Assembly (NCBI GenBank): GCA_024243835.1
Contig: JALPMN010000615.1
Location: forward strand, 1 to 35,160
Direction: 5' to 3'
Length of the DNA: 35,160 nt
Origin: Enteropsectra breve
Lineage: Eukaryota > Microsporidia
Of the stretch, positions 14,673 to 23,913 are shown one piece after another. The notes under the pieces were generated by a model. The model was not told the origin of the DNA and searched no databases. It was given only the letters and a program-made list of their open reading frames with translations. Position 1 is the first letter of the stretch; the number at the start of each line of letters is the position of its first letter. The position numbers were made by a program, and so were the translations under genes.

Positions 14673-16877
14673 ATGATTTTGCGCTTCATGAATTTAGCAT
14701 ACGGCGCTGCAGCCAATATAAACTGTCAGCAATATCGAATTCCACCAGATAGCTGCATGGCGATTCCCTATTACCCAGGCGCGAACTATTCTCAGTTCCT
14801 CAGTTCGTACCACATGCCTCTAGCGAATGATGGCCGATGTGAGGGACCCAACTGCCCTGGTGAGATATCGTCGAATGAATGTGCGGGCTGCGATGGCAAG
14901 TATTGCAGTGAAAAGTGCAAAGATAAGAAAATTAGTACTAAAGAGCTTCTTGAGTATCTCAAAGAGGCTGTTCAAAAGAAAAAGAAAGACAAACAAGTTA
15001 ATTATAAAGCAGCAAGTGATGAAGATCTTCAAACGGAAAAAATTGCCAAAATAGTAAAGAAAATGTCTGCTCCATCTACTGTTACTACCACGACTACTAT
15101 AGTAACGAGCATCTCTTCGGCAGCTCCAGTGGTAACAACAATTTCTGCGGCAGCACCTAAGGAAGCTCAGCCTTCGAGTCCAGCAACCTCTCCAGATCAA
15201 AAGCATGCAACTCACCAAACACCAAAGACGGATAATTTTGAGAACTATAAGCCTACCCCAATTACCCCTGTGCAGCCAGCACATGATGACTGTAAAAATC
15301 CACTTAGCAACCCGCTTGCTTGTCTAATGATTTTAAAAGAACTGCAAAATAAGGTTTTAGAACTGAATAATAAAAAGAAACAGCCCAAAAAACACATAAC
15401 ACACTCTGGTGAAGAGTGCACAGGTGATGAATGCAGCGATGAGAATAAACACGGATCAAAGAGCTGTGATGGTGAAGAATGTGAGTGCACAGGCGAAGAT
15501 TGTAAGCATTCAGGCACTCACTCAGAAAAAGAAGGCATTTCAAGGAAGGAATCTGGTAAAATAGTTACAGTAACAAGAAATGTGACTAAAACCAGGACTG
15601 TAGAGGCACCAATTACCCTATACAGAGAGGTCACCACAACAGTCGAGCAGGAAAAGCCAATTACGAATTATAAGGTAACAACATATACGGTGCATGATAT
15701 AAATACAATAGAGAAGACCACCACAGTCTACGGAAAACGTAGAATTGAGAAGCCCACTACTAAGAAAGATTCTGTCAAAGATACTACGCCAGAGGATGGA
15801 TCATCTAAAGAAGAATCATCAGGAGAAGACTCGTCCGATGAGGAGTTACCCGAAGAAAAGCAGCCATTAAAACAGCCGAAAAAGCAAAAAAATACGAAGC
15901 AAAAGAGAGAGCCTGGGCGCAAGGTCAAGCATGGAGCTGAAGATTCACCCAAAGAAGAAACTGAATGCACTGAGGACTCTGAGACAGCGCATAACAGTGT
16001 TTTGAAGAAATGCAAGCGCCTGCTGGAGAAAAATGATCCTGTAAAATACAAGGATCCTAAGAAACCTGGAATGACACCAGAAATGGATGAATCATCGGTA
16101 AAAGTAGAGAAGAAAGAGACTCCAGTAAAATCCGAGGCCAAAGAGACGCCAGCAAAAACAGAATATGAAAAAGTGCCAGTAATGACGATATATAAAGAAG
16201 TCCCAATAAAGTCTGTTCCTAAGGATGAGCCGTTAAAATCTTCTATTTCTAAGGATGAGCCTGTAAAATCCACTGTTGCTAAGGATGAGCCGTTAAAATC
16301 CATTCCTAAGGAAGAGACAGCAAAGTCTGCTCATAAAGAAGAGCTAATAACTTCGGAGCGGAAAGACGTGCCGATAAAAACACTAACAGTGACAGACACA
16401 AAAACCATCGAAGTGGTTAAGACAGTGCCGCAGTTTTTCAGCAGCAAGGAGTCTGTAACTTCAAGCATGGCATCATCAAAAGAAAAGCCCGAGAATTCTT
16501 TGCTTTCTGTTCATAAGAACGAACCTGAAAAAATATATATTACCACTACAGCCACTGAAAAAATACCTGTATCAACATTCATTACAATTACGAAATATAA
16601 GCAGAAAACAGAGCAACCGACTTCAACTTCTGCAAGGGAGCATGTTGATCCTGAAGTGGAAAAAAAGAAGGACTCATCTTCAAAAAGATACAAAATAACG
16701 TGCAGAGGAAATGAGAAATGCATCAAGCGCTTTTTCATCGGCAAGGGGAAAAAGTGTGAGCCAGAAGAAGCATGCTCTGATCCCGATGTAAAGCAGCATT
16801 TGGGAGACATTCAAAGTAGAATAGATGGAGATTCGAGAATTAGCGAAAATATAATATACAAAACAGTGTATATATAG
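14673..16877 (+). CDS. Secreted Lys/Thr/Ser-rich repetitive protein (734 aa), spore-wall or polar-tube candidate
   Basis: The first ATG of the frame (14673) gives MILRFMNLAYGAAA, a short probable signal sequence. The next 70 residues hold CEGPNC and CAGCDGKYCSEKC. Then come Thr/Val/Ser tracts (VTTTTTIVTSISSAAP, ITLYREVTTTVEQEKP), suited to O-glycosylation. A Cys cluster (ECTGDEC, SCDGEEC, CTGEDC) lies near residues 250-280, a Ser/Glu/Asp block near 370-400, a repeat region with KDEPLKS units near 470-570, and a basic tail with two more Cys pairs (CRGNEKC, CEPEEAC). Such low-complexity secreted proteins are typical of the microsporidian spore wall and polar tube, but it does not match PTP1-PTP3 clearly enough to name. 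It has no GPI-type C-terminus or membrane segment. Confidence 0.72.
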   Translation: MILRFMNLAYGAAANINCQQYRIPPDSCMAIPYYPGANYSQFLSSYHMPLANDGRCEGPNCPGEISSNECAGCDGKYCSEKCKDKKISTKELLEYLKEAVQKKKKDKQVNYKAASDEDLQTEKIAKIVKKMSAPSTVTTTTTIVTSISSAAPVVTTISAAAPKEAQPSSPATSPDQKHATHQTPKTDNFENYKPTPITPVQPAHDDCKNPLSNPLACLMILKELQNKVLELNNKKKQPKKHITHSGEECTGDECSDENKHGSKSCDGEECECTGEDCKHSGTHSEKEGISRKESGKIVTVTRNVTKTRTVEAPITLYREVTTTVEQEKPITNYKVTTYTVHDINTIEKTTTVYGKRRIEKPTTKKDSVKDTTPEDGSSKEESSGEDSSDEELPEEKQPLKQPKKQKNTKQKREPGRKVKHGAEDSPKEETECTEDSETAHNSVLKKCKRLLEKNDPVKYKDPKKPGMTPEMDESSVKVEKKETPVKSEAKETPAKTEYEKVPVMTIYKEVPIKSVPKDEPLKSSISKDEPVKSTVAKDEPLKSIPKEETAKSAHKEELITSERKDVPIKTLTVTDTKTIEVVKTVPQFFSSKESVTSSMASSKEKPENSLLSVHKNEPEKIYITTTATEKIPVSTFITITKYKQKTEQPTSTSAREHVDPEVEKKKDSSSKRYKITCRGNEKCIKRFFIGKGKKCEPEEACSDPDVKQHLGDIQSRIDGDSRISENIIYKTVYI
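16221..16307 (+). repeat. Tandem 30-base coding repeat (KDEPLKS units)
   Basis: AAGGATGAGC recurs at 16221, 16251 and 16281, each followed by [CG/CT]GTTAAAATC-like sequence and a Ser/Thr/Ala linker. The third unit is 27 bases, and a degenerate fourth starts at 16308 (AAGGAAGAGACA). It encodes KDEP[LV]KS plus a short linker. Older, diverged units extend upstream to about 16100 (KETPVKS, KEVPIKS). Confidence 0.8.
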
Positions 16878-17316
16878 AGTATAAGGTGAGTAGAATAATA
16901 ATTAAATGAAGGTAATTTATATGGGCGCAGCATTTTCTATTATGAATTTTTCAACTGTAAAAATGCCTAAGGCATGATTTCAATGTATAAATCAACTTAC
17001 ACGAGCGCTTTTTGATTGAGTGTGTGATTAAATACTTTAGTTTTAACAAGCAGATCTGGACTGATGGAGTATTCAGATAAATATTTCAAAATTCAGGACT
17101 TTTATATTTCACAGCAAAATTTCTACTTTGAGCGAAAAAATAATTGCCATCTGCAAAAAAGCTCTTATCAAGTATATTTTGAAAATTGCAGGCATCTTAA
17201 TATCATATGCAAACAGATAATCATAAGGAATTTGTGCGCTCTTCATCCAGAATTGTTGAAAATAACTGGAAAATTTTGCTTTTCGTATTCTAAAAGATTT
17301 GAAAAATTTTAACCAT
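16878..17316. other. Gap upstream of RPA1
   Basis: 439 bases. An 82-codon frame at 17064-17312 ends four bases before the RPA1 ATG and has no recognised motif; I treat it as chance. AAAAATTTT at 17302-17310 is the RPA1 signal. Confidence 0.5.
17302..17314 (+). promoter_or_regulatory. AAAAATTTT plus CC signal of RPA1
   Basis: AAAAATTTTAACC ends two bases before the ATG at 17317. It supports that ATG over the in-frame TTG at 17299. Confidence 0.55.
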
Positions 17317-20300
17317 ATGGGAAGATCTTTTAGTGCCAGTAAAGTAACTCTAGATTGGTACAAGCCAGAGGAGCTCCTTAAATACAGCAAGGTAGAAATA
17401 CTGTCTCCTGGATCATTCGACTCTTTCGGACATCCAATAATAAATGGGCTCTATGACCAGAGGATGGGACCACTTGGCCGAGATGATATTTGCGAGACAT
17501 GCAAACTCAATCTGCAGAACTGCCCCGGACACTTTGGACACATCAAGCTGTCTCGCCCAGTGCTGTCGCCCCTTCTGTTTGATTCTGTTTACGGGCTGCT
17601 TAAGGCAATGTGCTTTCACTGCGGATGCTTCAAAATAACTGATTTTCAGCGACTGACGCTCTACACGTTTTTAAAGGCCCTGCAGCAAGGAATCACACTG
17701 GAGCATCCCGAAAAATTTGTTGCGAATAAAAATCTCGAACAGATCGAAAACGAGCTTCAAGCAATGAAGGGCGAGAGTACAACGCGAAAATCCCTGCATT
17801 TCGATGCAGTAACAGCATTTTTAAGAAAAAATTCATCGAAAACACTGTGCCCAAGATGCAACTACAAAAATCCCAAATTAATTAAGGGCCCGAGTCTAAA
17901 GATACTAACAAGCAAGGAATATCTGCACAAACAAAACTGCGAAGATAACGATCCGGAAAATGGGATTTCATTTCAGAATCACAACTATCTCAATCCATTC
18001 TACATTAAAGAGCTGATAGCGAAGCTGTACACGAGTGAATCCGTCCTCATAGCTGAGTTTTTCCACAGCACCAGCCACGAAATGTTTTTTATCGAAATAA
18101 TTCCAGTGATTCCCAACAAGTTCAGACCAACGAGATTTGCAGACAACAAGATGTTTGAAAATGATGCGAATGTGCAGCTGTCCACAATCCTGAAATACTC
18201 GATTTCCGTTGAGAACGACATCAAATTCTGGCCTGATCTTCAGGCACAGATTCTTTTTTATTTTGATTCATCGAAGGGCACCAGGGAAGGTGTTGGCCTT
18301 AAGCAGGTTCTTGAAAAGAAAGAAGGTCTTTTCAGAAACAACATAATGGGGAAAAGAGTGAACTATGCAGCACGTTCGGTGATTTCTCCCGATCCGAATC
18401 TCCACACAAGAGAAATTGGGGTTCCACTGTGCTTTGCAGAAAAACTAACCTTTCCTGAAAAGGTCACAAGTTTTAATTATGAAAAACTGAGAAAATTGGT
18501 AATAAGAGGAAACAAATATCCAGGATGCAGCTTTGTTGAGAGCAACGGAGCACTGACGAATCTGGCGTATATTTCCAACAAGGCACGGCTGGCAATTGCC
18601 AATCAGCTTCTTGATGGGACAAAAACCGTGTGGAGGCATCTTGTAAGCGGTGATCCAGTAATTGTGAATCGGCAGCCAACCCTCCATGCAGTGAGTCTTA
18701 TGACGCACTCAGTAAAAGTTTTAAAAAACGAAAAAACACTGAGACTTCACTACGTGAACTGCAAGCCGTACAATGCTGATTTCGATGGCGATGAAATGAA
18801 TATTCACTTTCCACAGTCATTCAACGCGCTTTCCGAGGGGGTTTCGCTGACACACAACGATGCTAACTATTTTGTGCCTGCCAATGGAAAACCAATCCGT
18901 GGGCTGGAACAGGACCACATTGTTGCTGCGATGCTGCTCACCCTGAAAGACTCTTTCTTCACCAGAGATGAGTATTTCACTCTTCTGGGAGCTTTTACTA
19001 TTGCCGAGTATAATGCAACAAAATCAAAATTCTTAATTAATTCTGGAAAAAACATATTTTCAAAACTTTCTATTTTAAAGCCGTGTATTGCTGCGCCACA
19101 AGAGCTCTGGTCCGGAAAGCAGATCATTTCAACGATACTGAGCAATTTTGGTGTGAAACTGAATTTCACAATGAAGGCAAAGGTCGTGTTTAACGAGGAG
19201 GATTTTGATACGCACAGAATTCCTGTGTGGGACAAAGAGCGTATTCTGCATATTAAAAACGGTATTGTGATATCAGGAGTTCTTGATAAAAATAGCATCG
19301 GAGCCACATCGTATTCCCTGATTCACGCATGTGGCGAAATATATGGATATCAATTCTGCAACGATATGCTGACAGCCATTTCACGGACAGTCAACATTTA
19401 TATCGGAATGAAGGGATTTTCCATCCGTTTTGATGATATTTTGATGGATGAAAGTGCTGACAAAATAAGGTTTTCTATTTTTGAAAAAGCTGATATTGCA
19501 GCACAGGTCTATCAGTCTTCTAATTTTTCAAATATGGACGAAATAATGCAAATGAGCACTGAGGAGCTGAAGGCACTGCAAAAAGACATTCCTGCGGTGA
19601 AGCACTATGAAGAGAATGAGGTCGCGCGCCTGGATGGAAACATGCGTTCCTTTATGAACGGATTTACGAGCCAGGTGGTGCAGCTGCTGAACAAGGGTCT
19701 CTTTAAAAAGTTCCCAGCAAATAACATGGCTAACACGATTCTTACCGGTGCCAAGGGCTCAATTGTGAATTTGAGTCAAATTTCGTGCTCACTGGGACAG
19801 CAGGAGCTGGAGGGCAAACGTGTGCCTTTTATGGTGAGTGGAAAAACTCTTCCGTGCTTTAGGATGCACGAAACCACCCCATCAGCGGGCGGGTATGTTT
19901 ATGAGCGCTTTTTAACAGGACTGAAGCCAGCAACCTTCTATTTCCACTGTATGGCCGGAAGAGACGGACTTATTGATACAGCCGTTAAAACAGCAAACTC
20001 AGGATACCTTCAGAGGTGTCTTATTAAGCATTTAGAGGGAGTAACTGCGTCTTATGACAGAACCGTGAGAAATGGAAGAAATATTTTGCAATATACATAC
20101 GGAGATGATGGCATTGACTCTACAAAAGAAACATATTTGAAGAAAACAGATTTCTATGCAGATAATTTGAAGTTATTCAAAGTAGGCACAAAGGATAGTG
20201 AAACGAATAGTGATGCGCTTAATGGGTTCATGTCGGAAAAACATCTTAATTCACTTATTGATGCAGGCAAATCTGTGGGAATATTGGCCGCACAGTCCAT

Positions 20301-21501
20301 CGGTGAGCCCAGTACTCAGATGACACTAAACACATTTCATCTGGCGGGTGTTGGAGGCAAAAATGTAACACTTGGAATACCCAGATTGAGAGAAATTCTC
20401 ATGGTGGCCTCGAAGAAAATAAAGACGCCCTCAATAACTGCCGAACTGACGGGTGACAGGAATACAATTGAGAATTTGTTTAAAAAAGTGACTGTTGCTG
20501 AATGCATGAGTTCTGTAAAAATCATGGAGACCATTATTAAGAGAAACAATGAGTACAAGAAGCTGATTAAAATAATATTTAACCTTACGGATGAAATAGA
20601 CAGGTGCTCCAAGGTCTTGGATATCAAGTTTTTAAAGGCACTGGGAAAGGAAATCAAAAAATCAACGTCTGCTGATGGAATAACCGAATATACAGACAGG
20701 ATAACGGCAGACATGGATAATAACGATAGGGAGGAAAAAGAAAAGGACAGCAGTGAGTGCTCGGATGACAGTGCAGAAGAGGCGATATGTGAAAAAAGCA
20801 GAGATGGAGATGAGAAGGAAATTGGCTTTTTGTCAGAACTAGACGCAGACAAAATAGAAGAAGAATCGAGTGAATCTGCGCAGCTTGTTAATCTTAAAAA
20901 GCTGTCAAAAAATAGCTATTCCTTCGAAATAATATATCCGTCTGACTTCAGCATGCTTCTGACTTCATTAATAGAATCAATAGCAAAGAACATGGTGGTA
21001 AAAGAAGTTGCTGGGTTTGCCGGGGCAAGCCTTATTGAAGACAAGCTGCATCTTGAGGGCTCAGATTTTAACAGCTTGGCAAAGCAGCTGGATGGAGTTG
21101 ATATTATGGAGCATCTAAATTTATACACAGCAGTCTCTAACGACATTTATTCCGTAGCCCAGACCTTTGGAATTGAAGCAGCGAGAAGCGTAATCGTGCA
21201 GGAAATCATCAATGTATTCGATGTCTATGGAATCTCAATAAACATAAGGCACTTGTACCTGGTTGCAGACTACATGACACGAGACGGCAAATACACTGCG
21301 TTTAACAGAACAGGCTTTACAATGGACGACAGCTTCATTCAGAAAATGAGCTTTGAAAGCTGCTTTTCCAATCTCAAAAATTCAGCCATTTTCCATCAGA
21401 GCGATGTGCTTCAGGGCCCAAGTTCCTGTGTGTCGGTAGGGAAGCCCGTAAAACAGGGAACTGGTGCTTTTGAGCTCTTTTATAACCTAGAAACAGAATA
21501 A
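17317..21501 (+). CDS. RPA1: RNA polymerase I largest subunit (RPA1/A190)
   Basis: Catalytic subunit transcribing rRNA in the nucleolus; 1,394 aa. The N-terminal zinc site is CETC..NCPGHFGH (Cys59, Cys62, Cys69, His72), followed by CFHC and CPRC pairs. GKRVNYAARSVISPDPNL is the family's conserved switch region. The Mg-binding loop NADFDGDEMN is at residues 486-495 with all three Asp present. The trigger-loop segment SIGEPSTQMTLNTFHLAG starts at residue 994. The Pol I branch, rather than Pol II or III, is indicated by the N-terminal DPxxFDxxxHP-like GSFDSFGHPIINGLYD, by the lack of heptad repeats, and by the acidic stretch at about residues 1132-1187 in the jaw, where A190 has its insertion. 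The C-terminus GTGAFELFYNL fits A190. It is shorter than yeast (1,664). The start at 17317 follows the A/T signal. Confidence 0.95.
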   Translation: MGRSFSASKVTLDWYKPEELLKYSKVEILSPGSFDSFGHPIINGLYDQRMGPLGRDDICETCKLNLQNCPGHFGHIKLSRPVLSPLLFDSVYGLLKAMCFHCGCFKITDFQRLTLYTFLKALQQGITLEHPEKFVANKNLEQIENELQAMKGESTTRKSLHFDAVTAFLRKNSSKTLCPRCNYKNPKLIKGPSLKILTSKEYLHKQNCEDNDPENGISFQNHNYLNPFYIKELIAKLYTSESVLIAEFFHSTSHEMFFIEIIPVIPNKFRPTRFADNKMFENDANVQLSTILKYSISVENDIKFWPDLQAQILFYFDSSKGTREGVGLKQVLEKKEGLFRNNIMGKRVNYAARSVISPDPNLHTREIGVPLCFAEKLTFPEKVTSFNYEKLRKLVIRGNKYPGCSFVESNGALTNLAYISNKARLAIANQLLDGTKTVWRHLVSGDPVIVNRQPTLHAVSLMTHSVKVLKNEKTLRLHYVNCKPYNADFDGDEMNIHFPQSFNALSEGVSLTHNDANYFVPANGKPIRGLEQDHIVAAMLLTLKDSFFTRDEYFTLLGAFTIAEYNATKSKFLINSGKNIFSKLSILKPCIAAPQELWSGKQIISTILSNFGVKLNFTMKAKVVFNEEDFDTHRIPVWDKERILHIKNGIVISGVLDKNSIGATSYSLIHACGEIYGYQFCNDMLTAISRTVNIYIGMKGFSIRFDDILMDESADKIRFSIFEKADIAAQVYQSSNFSNMDEIMQMSTEELKALQKDIPAVKHYEENEVARLDGNMRSFMNGFTSQVVQLLNKGLFKKFPANNMANTILTGAKGSIVNLSQISCSLGQQELEGKRVPFMVSGKTLPCFRMHETTPSAGGYVYERFLTGLKPATFYFHCMAGRDGLIDTAVKTANSGYLQRCLIKHLEGVTASYDRTVRNGRNILQYTYGDDGIDSTKETYLKKTDFYADNLKLFKVGTKDSETNSDALNGFMSEKHLNSLIDAGKSVGILAAQSIGEPSTQMTLNTFHLAGVGGKNVTLGIPRLREILMVASKKIKTPSITAELTGDRNTIENLFKKVTVAECMSSVKIMETIIKRNNEYKKLIKIIFNLTDEIDRCSKVLDIKFLKALGKEIKKSTSADGITEYTDRITADMDNNDREEKEKDSSECSDDSAEEAICEKSRDGDEKEIGFLSELDADKIEEESSESAQLVNLKKLSKNSYSFEIIYPSDFSMLLTSLIESIAKNMVVKEVAGFAGASLIEDKLHLEGSDFNSLAKQLDGVDIMEHLNLYTAVSNDIYSVAQTFGIEAARSVIVQEIINVFDVYGISINIRHLYLVADYMTRDGKYTAFNRTGFTMDDSFIQKMSFESCFSNLKNSAIFHQSDVLQGPSSCVSVGKPVKQGTGAFELFYNLETE

Positions 21502-21845
21502 AACTATTATTAATAAGCTTGTATTAAACCATTTCTCTAATATTTTTTAATAAACTCAAGACAACCATAAATAATCAGATAAAAACTATTATCTTGAGAT
21601 GCCGCGTTTCATCTTGCAAATTTATACTTTAAATAAATGCGGCCAGCTAGGTACTTAGACCAACAGTAATTCAAAAAGTACAATTGAAGTTGAATCAAAA
21701 GGATAGAAACGAACGCTGAATATGCGCGATATAAGCTACAACGATTAACTACAGGACAAAATAGTGGGGGTAGTTACAAGCAAACTGTCACGATTATGTG
21801 AAGTGTATTGCAATGATAAAATAACAAAATATAGTAATTTAAGAT
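21502..21845. other. Convergent gap after RPA1, nothing recognised
   Basis: 344 AT-rich bases between the convergent ends of RPA1 and the secreted-protein gene. I see no gene, RNA or repeat. Confidence 0.5.
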
Positions 21846-22739
21846 TTAATCAATAGCAATAGTTGACTGTAAGCCATTCTTTGTCATTTCATAAAATGCA
21901 TTTGTTTTCTCTCTTACGTGAATATTGTCGAGATGACTTGAATTTTTGCTAGATCCTTCTTCAAGAAAGGAAAACAGGTCAATCAAAGAATTATAATGGC
22001 ATATCATTTCTTCTTGCAACTTATACAGAACTTCGTTGTTCTCCTGTGCAGAAGAGTCTTCAAACAAATCCTTAATAAGCCTGAGAATATTGTTCTTTAC
22101 CTTTGGGTACCCATCTTTTGATGCTGCAGCAATTTTTTTTAAAGCCTTTTTATAGATCTCTGCATATTTTTCGGTTGCACTTATGACTATGCTGTTCGTT
22201 AATGTAAGCAAGTTTCCGAGTGTGGCTGGTGTTAACGTGCCTTCTAAGCCAAGAATAAGAGCAGTTATTTTTTGATTAACATCTAGCACTATATCATTTA
22301 GCATAAGAACGCCTTCCTGTTGCGTTGTTTTTATTATCCCGTTAATCTGTTGTAAATTAGATGCATTCTGATCACAAATTTTTTTATGTACAGCCATCAC
22401 TAAGTTTTTAATATCCTCATTGTCCTCGCATTCTTCATCACAGGTATGAATACTTTTATTTATGTAATTTATGAATGTACATTTGATTTTTTCAAGGATG
22501 TCATTGCAGCCTCTTAAAGCTGCAGTTGCATCATTTACATCAACTACAAATGTATTAGATAAAGATGTATGGTTGTCGCATTCATGAGCTTCTTCATAAC
22601 AACACTCCGAAGCTCCATCAATGCTGTCGTTTGAAAACGAGCCATTCCTTATTTTTATTTTAGACTGGAGAACCTCATTTTCAGATCCAAATGCCCATTG
22701 GAGCGGTACAAACAGCGCAATCCTACAGATATGTTTCAT
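21846..22739 (-). CDS. Secreted alpha-helical protein, unknown (297 aa)
   Basis: MKHICRIALFVPLQWAFGS at the N-terminus is a probable signal peptide. Residues 46-120 hold a Cys-rich part (CC, CDNH, GCNDI, KCTF, TCDEEC, KKICDQ), likely disulfide-bonded. The remainder is helical with Leu/Ile heptad-like spacing (LNDIVLDVNQKITALILGLE) and contains several Asn-x-Ser/Thr sites. There is no anchor and no recognised family. It has the same general plan as the secreted protein at 12944-13927, which could mean distant paralogy or only shared composition. TATAAATA lies at the distance seen for the other secreted genes, and no CCC signal is present. It is probably exported from the parasite cell or to its wall. 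Confidence 0.72.
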   Translation of the reverse strand: MKHICRIALFVPLQWAFGSENEVLQSKIKIRNGSFSNDSIDGASECCYEEAHECDNHTSLSNTFVVDVNDATAALRGCNDILEKIKCTFINYINKSIHTCDEECEDNEDIKNLVMAVHKKICDQNASNLQQINGIIKTTQQEGVLMLNDIVLDVNQKITALILGLEGTLTPATLGNLLTLTNSIVISATEKYAEIYKKALKKIAAASKDGYPKVKNNILRLIKDLFEDSSAQENNEVLYKLQEEMICHYNSLIDLFSFLEEGSSKNSSHLDNIHVREKTNAFYEMTKNGLQSTIAID

Positions 22740-23361
22740 TGAATACTTGTTATTTTTGTTATTTATAATTTACTGGAGAAAGTTAAACAAACTGGTGTAC
22801 TTTGTTCGGATTTTGCAACAAAATCTGGAGTTTTATTGCATAAAAACGATCATTATAGCAAAGAGTTTGACAGGTCGAAGAAAAGCGTCTCCATGTAAAC
22901 TAGAAACTATCTTACTTGTGTCTTTATTTGATCACTATGATCCATTGTTGCATAAGAACAAACCGAATGTCTTTTAGCTGTGCGTTAATCTTTTCTTGGC
23001 ATTTTTTTCATTAAATAGTATTATTCGATGTTTATTATCTTAGTATCAGCTTGCATTGTGATCTAAATCATAATTTATCGACAATTTTATTTAACCATTC
23101 TCTCACATAATTAAAATAGCATTTAAAAGATCACAGTCAGTTTTGAATAATCTTTTCCTGCTGACAAGAATGATGCACGAGATATATAAATTTTTATGCT
23201 ACAAAAGTATTATTAAATTCTTAAAGTTTTGTGCCAAAGAAGCAATTTATCCTAAAATATTAATATATACAATATTGGTACTTCTGCTAAAGTAAAGTTT
23301 ATTTAAAGCATTATCTTCTGAAACAATACTTATTTAGCAGGCATAGGTGCAATGTATTTAT
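22740..23361. other. AT-rich gap with one TATA-like element
   Basis: 622 bases. On the minus strand AAATTATAAATAAC (22771-22758) lies 18 bases before the secreted gene's ATG. A 118-codon frame at 22621-22977 (+) starts inside that gene on the other strand and is rejected. Nothing else is seen. Confidence 0.45.
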
Positions 23362-23913
23362 CTATACAGATGATTTTGACTTGTCTCCAAGTCTTATCGT
23401 GCCTTTAATACCATTTTTAATATAATCTATATGACTTTTAGTCGTTTCTAAAATCTCAGTCACATCGCTAATCTCTTCATCTTTTTTGTATTTTGAGTTA
23501 AAGAGTAAAATAGTTTTTTTATTTTCCTTCTCAGTAACCAGAGCCGAATGTGATTCGCCGGCAATCCAATCTTTAATTTCGTTTTTTCCAAATAATATGT
23601 GAATGATCGTTCCATCCAATGCTGAAATCCACATTCTCCCATAATCGTCGCCGATAAAGATTCTGGAGTTCCTAATGGCAAAATAAGAAGGAGATCCAAG
23701 AGTCCCAGTGATAAAAACAGGCTCTCCGTTCAGCACGAAGCAGTCTCCAAAATTGTCGATGAAATATGTGTGGCCCTCATAGTCTGTCATTTTATAAATG
23801 TGTTTCTTCAACTTACAAATTAGCTTCTTCCCACTGGCATCACTGTAGTACAAATTCTTATTAGAATCAACTTCATAGCCCTCCCACTCGAAAACAATCG
23901 ATTGCTCTTGCAT
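23362..23913 (-). CDS. Short beta-propeller-like protein, possible WDR4/Trm82
   Basis: 183 residues made of short beta strands and Gly/Asp turns (GYEVDSNKNLYYSD, GHTYFIDNFGDCFVLNGEP, SRIFIGDDYGRMWISALDG). IFIGDDYGRMWIS followed by IIHILFGKNEIKDWI resembles the [FI]-I-x-[AG]-D-R-x-x-x-I-R-[VI]-S...F-L-[FL]-G-H-x-x-[FY]-[VI] segment of WDR4/Trm82. That protein is the non-catalytic partner of the tRNA guanine-N7 methyltransferase Trm8. It is less than half the usual length, enough for only 3-4 blades, so the propeller would be incomplete. An RCC1-type or other WD40 remnant is possible. The ATG at 23913 follows AAAAATTTTTAAA by about 14 bases. Confidence 0.6.
   Translation of the reverse strand: MQEQSIVFEWEGYEVDSNKNLYYSDASGKKLICKLKKHIYKMTDYEGHTYFIDNFGDCFVLNGEPVFITGTLGSPSYFAIRNSRIFIGDDYGRMWISALDGTIIHILFGKNEIKDWIAGESHSALVTEKENKKTILLFNSKYKKDEEISDVTEILETTKSHIDYIKNGIKGTIRLGDKSKSSV

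Noticed and set aside
15728..16303. 191-codon repetitive ORF (-) opposite the KDEPLKS repeats
   Set aside because: Repeats are open in several frames; the plus frame covers the whole gene and has the signal sequence.
17064..17312. 82-codon ORF (+) just before RPA1
   Set aside because: No motif, chance length, and it covers the RPA1 promoter block.
20337..20852. 171-codon Ser-rich ORF (-) inside RPA1
   Set aside because: Antisense of the acidic/Glu-rich part of RPA1, which reads as Ser/Phe/Leu on the other strand.
22621..22977. 118-codon ORF (+) starting inside the secreted gene at 21846-22739
   Set aside because: First third is antisense to a gene with a signal peptide; no motif in the rest.
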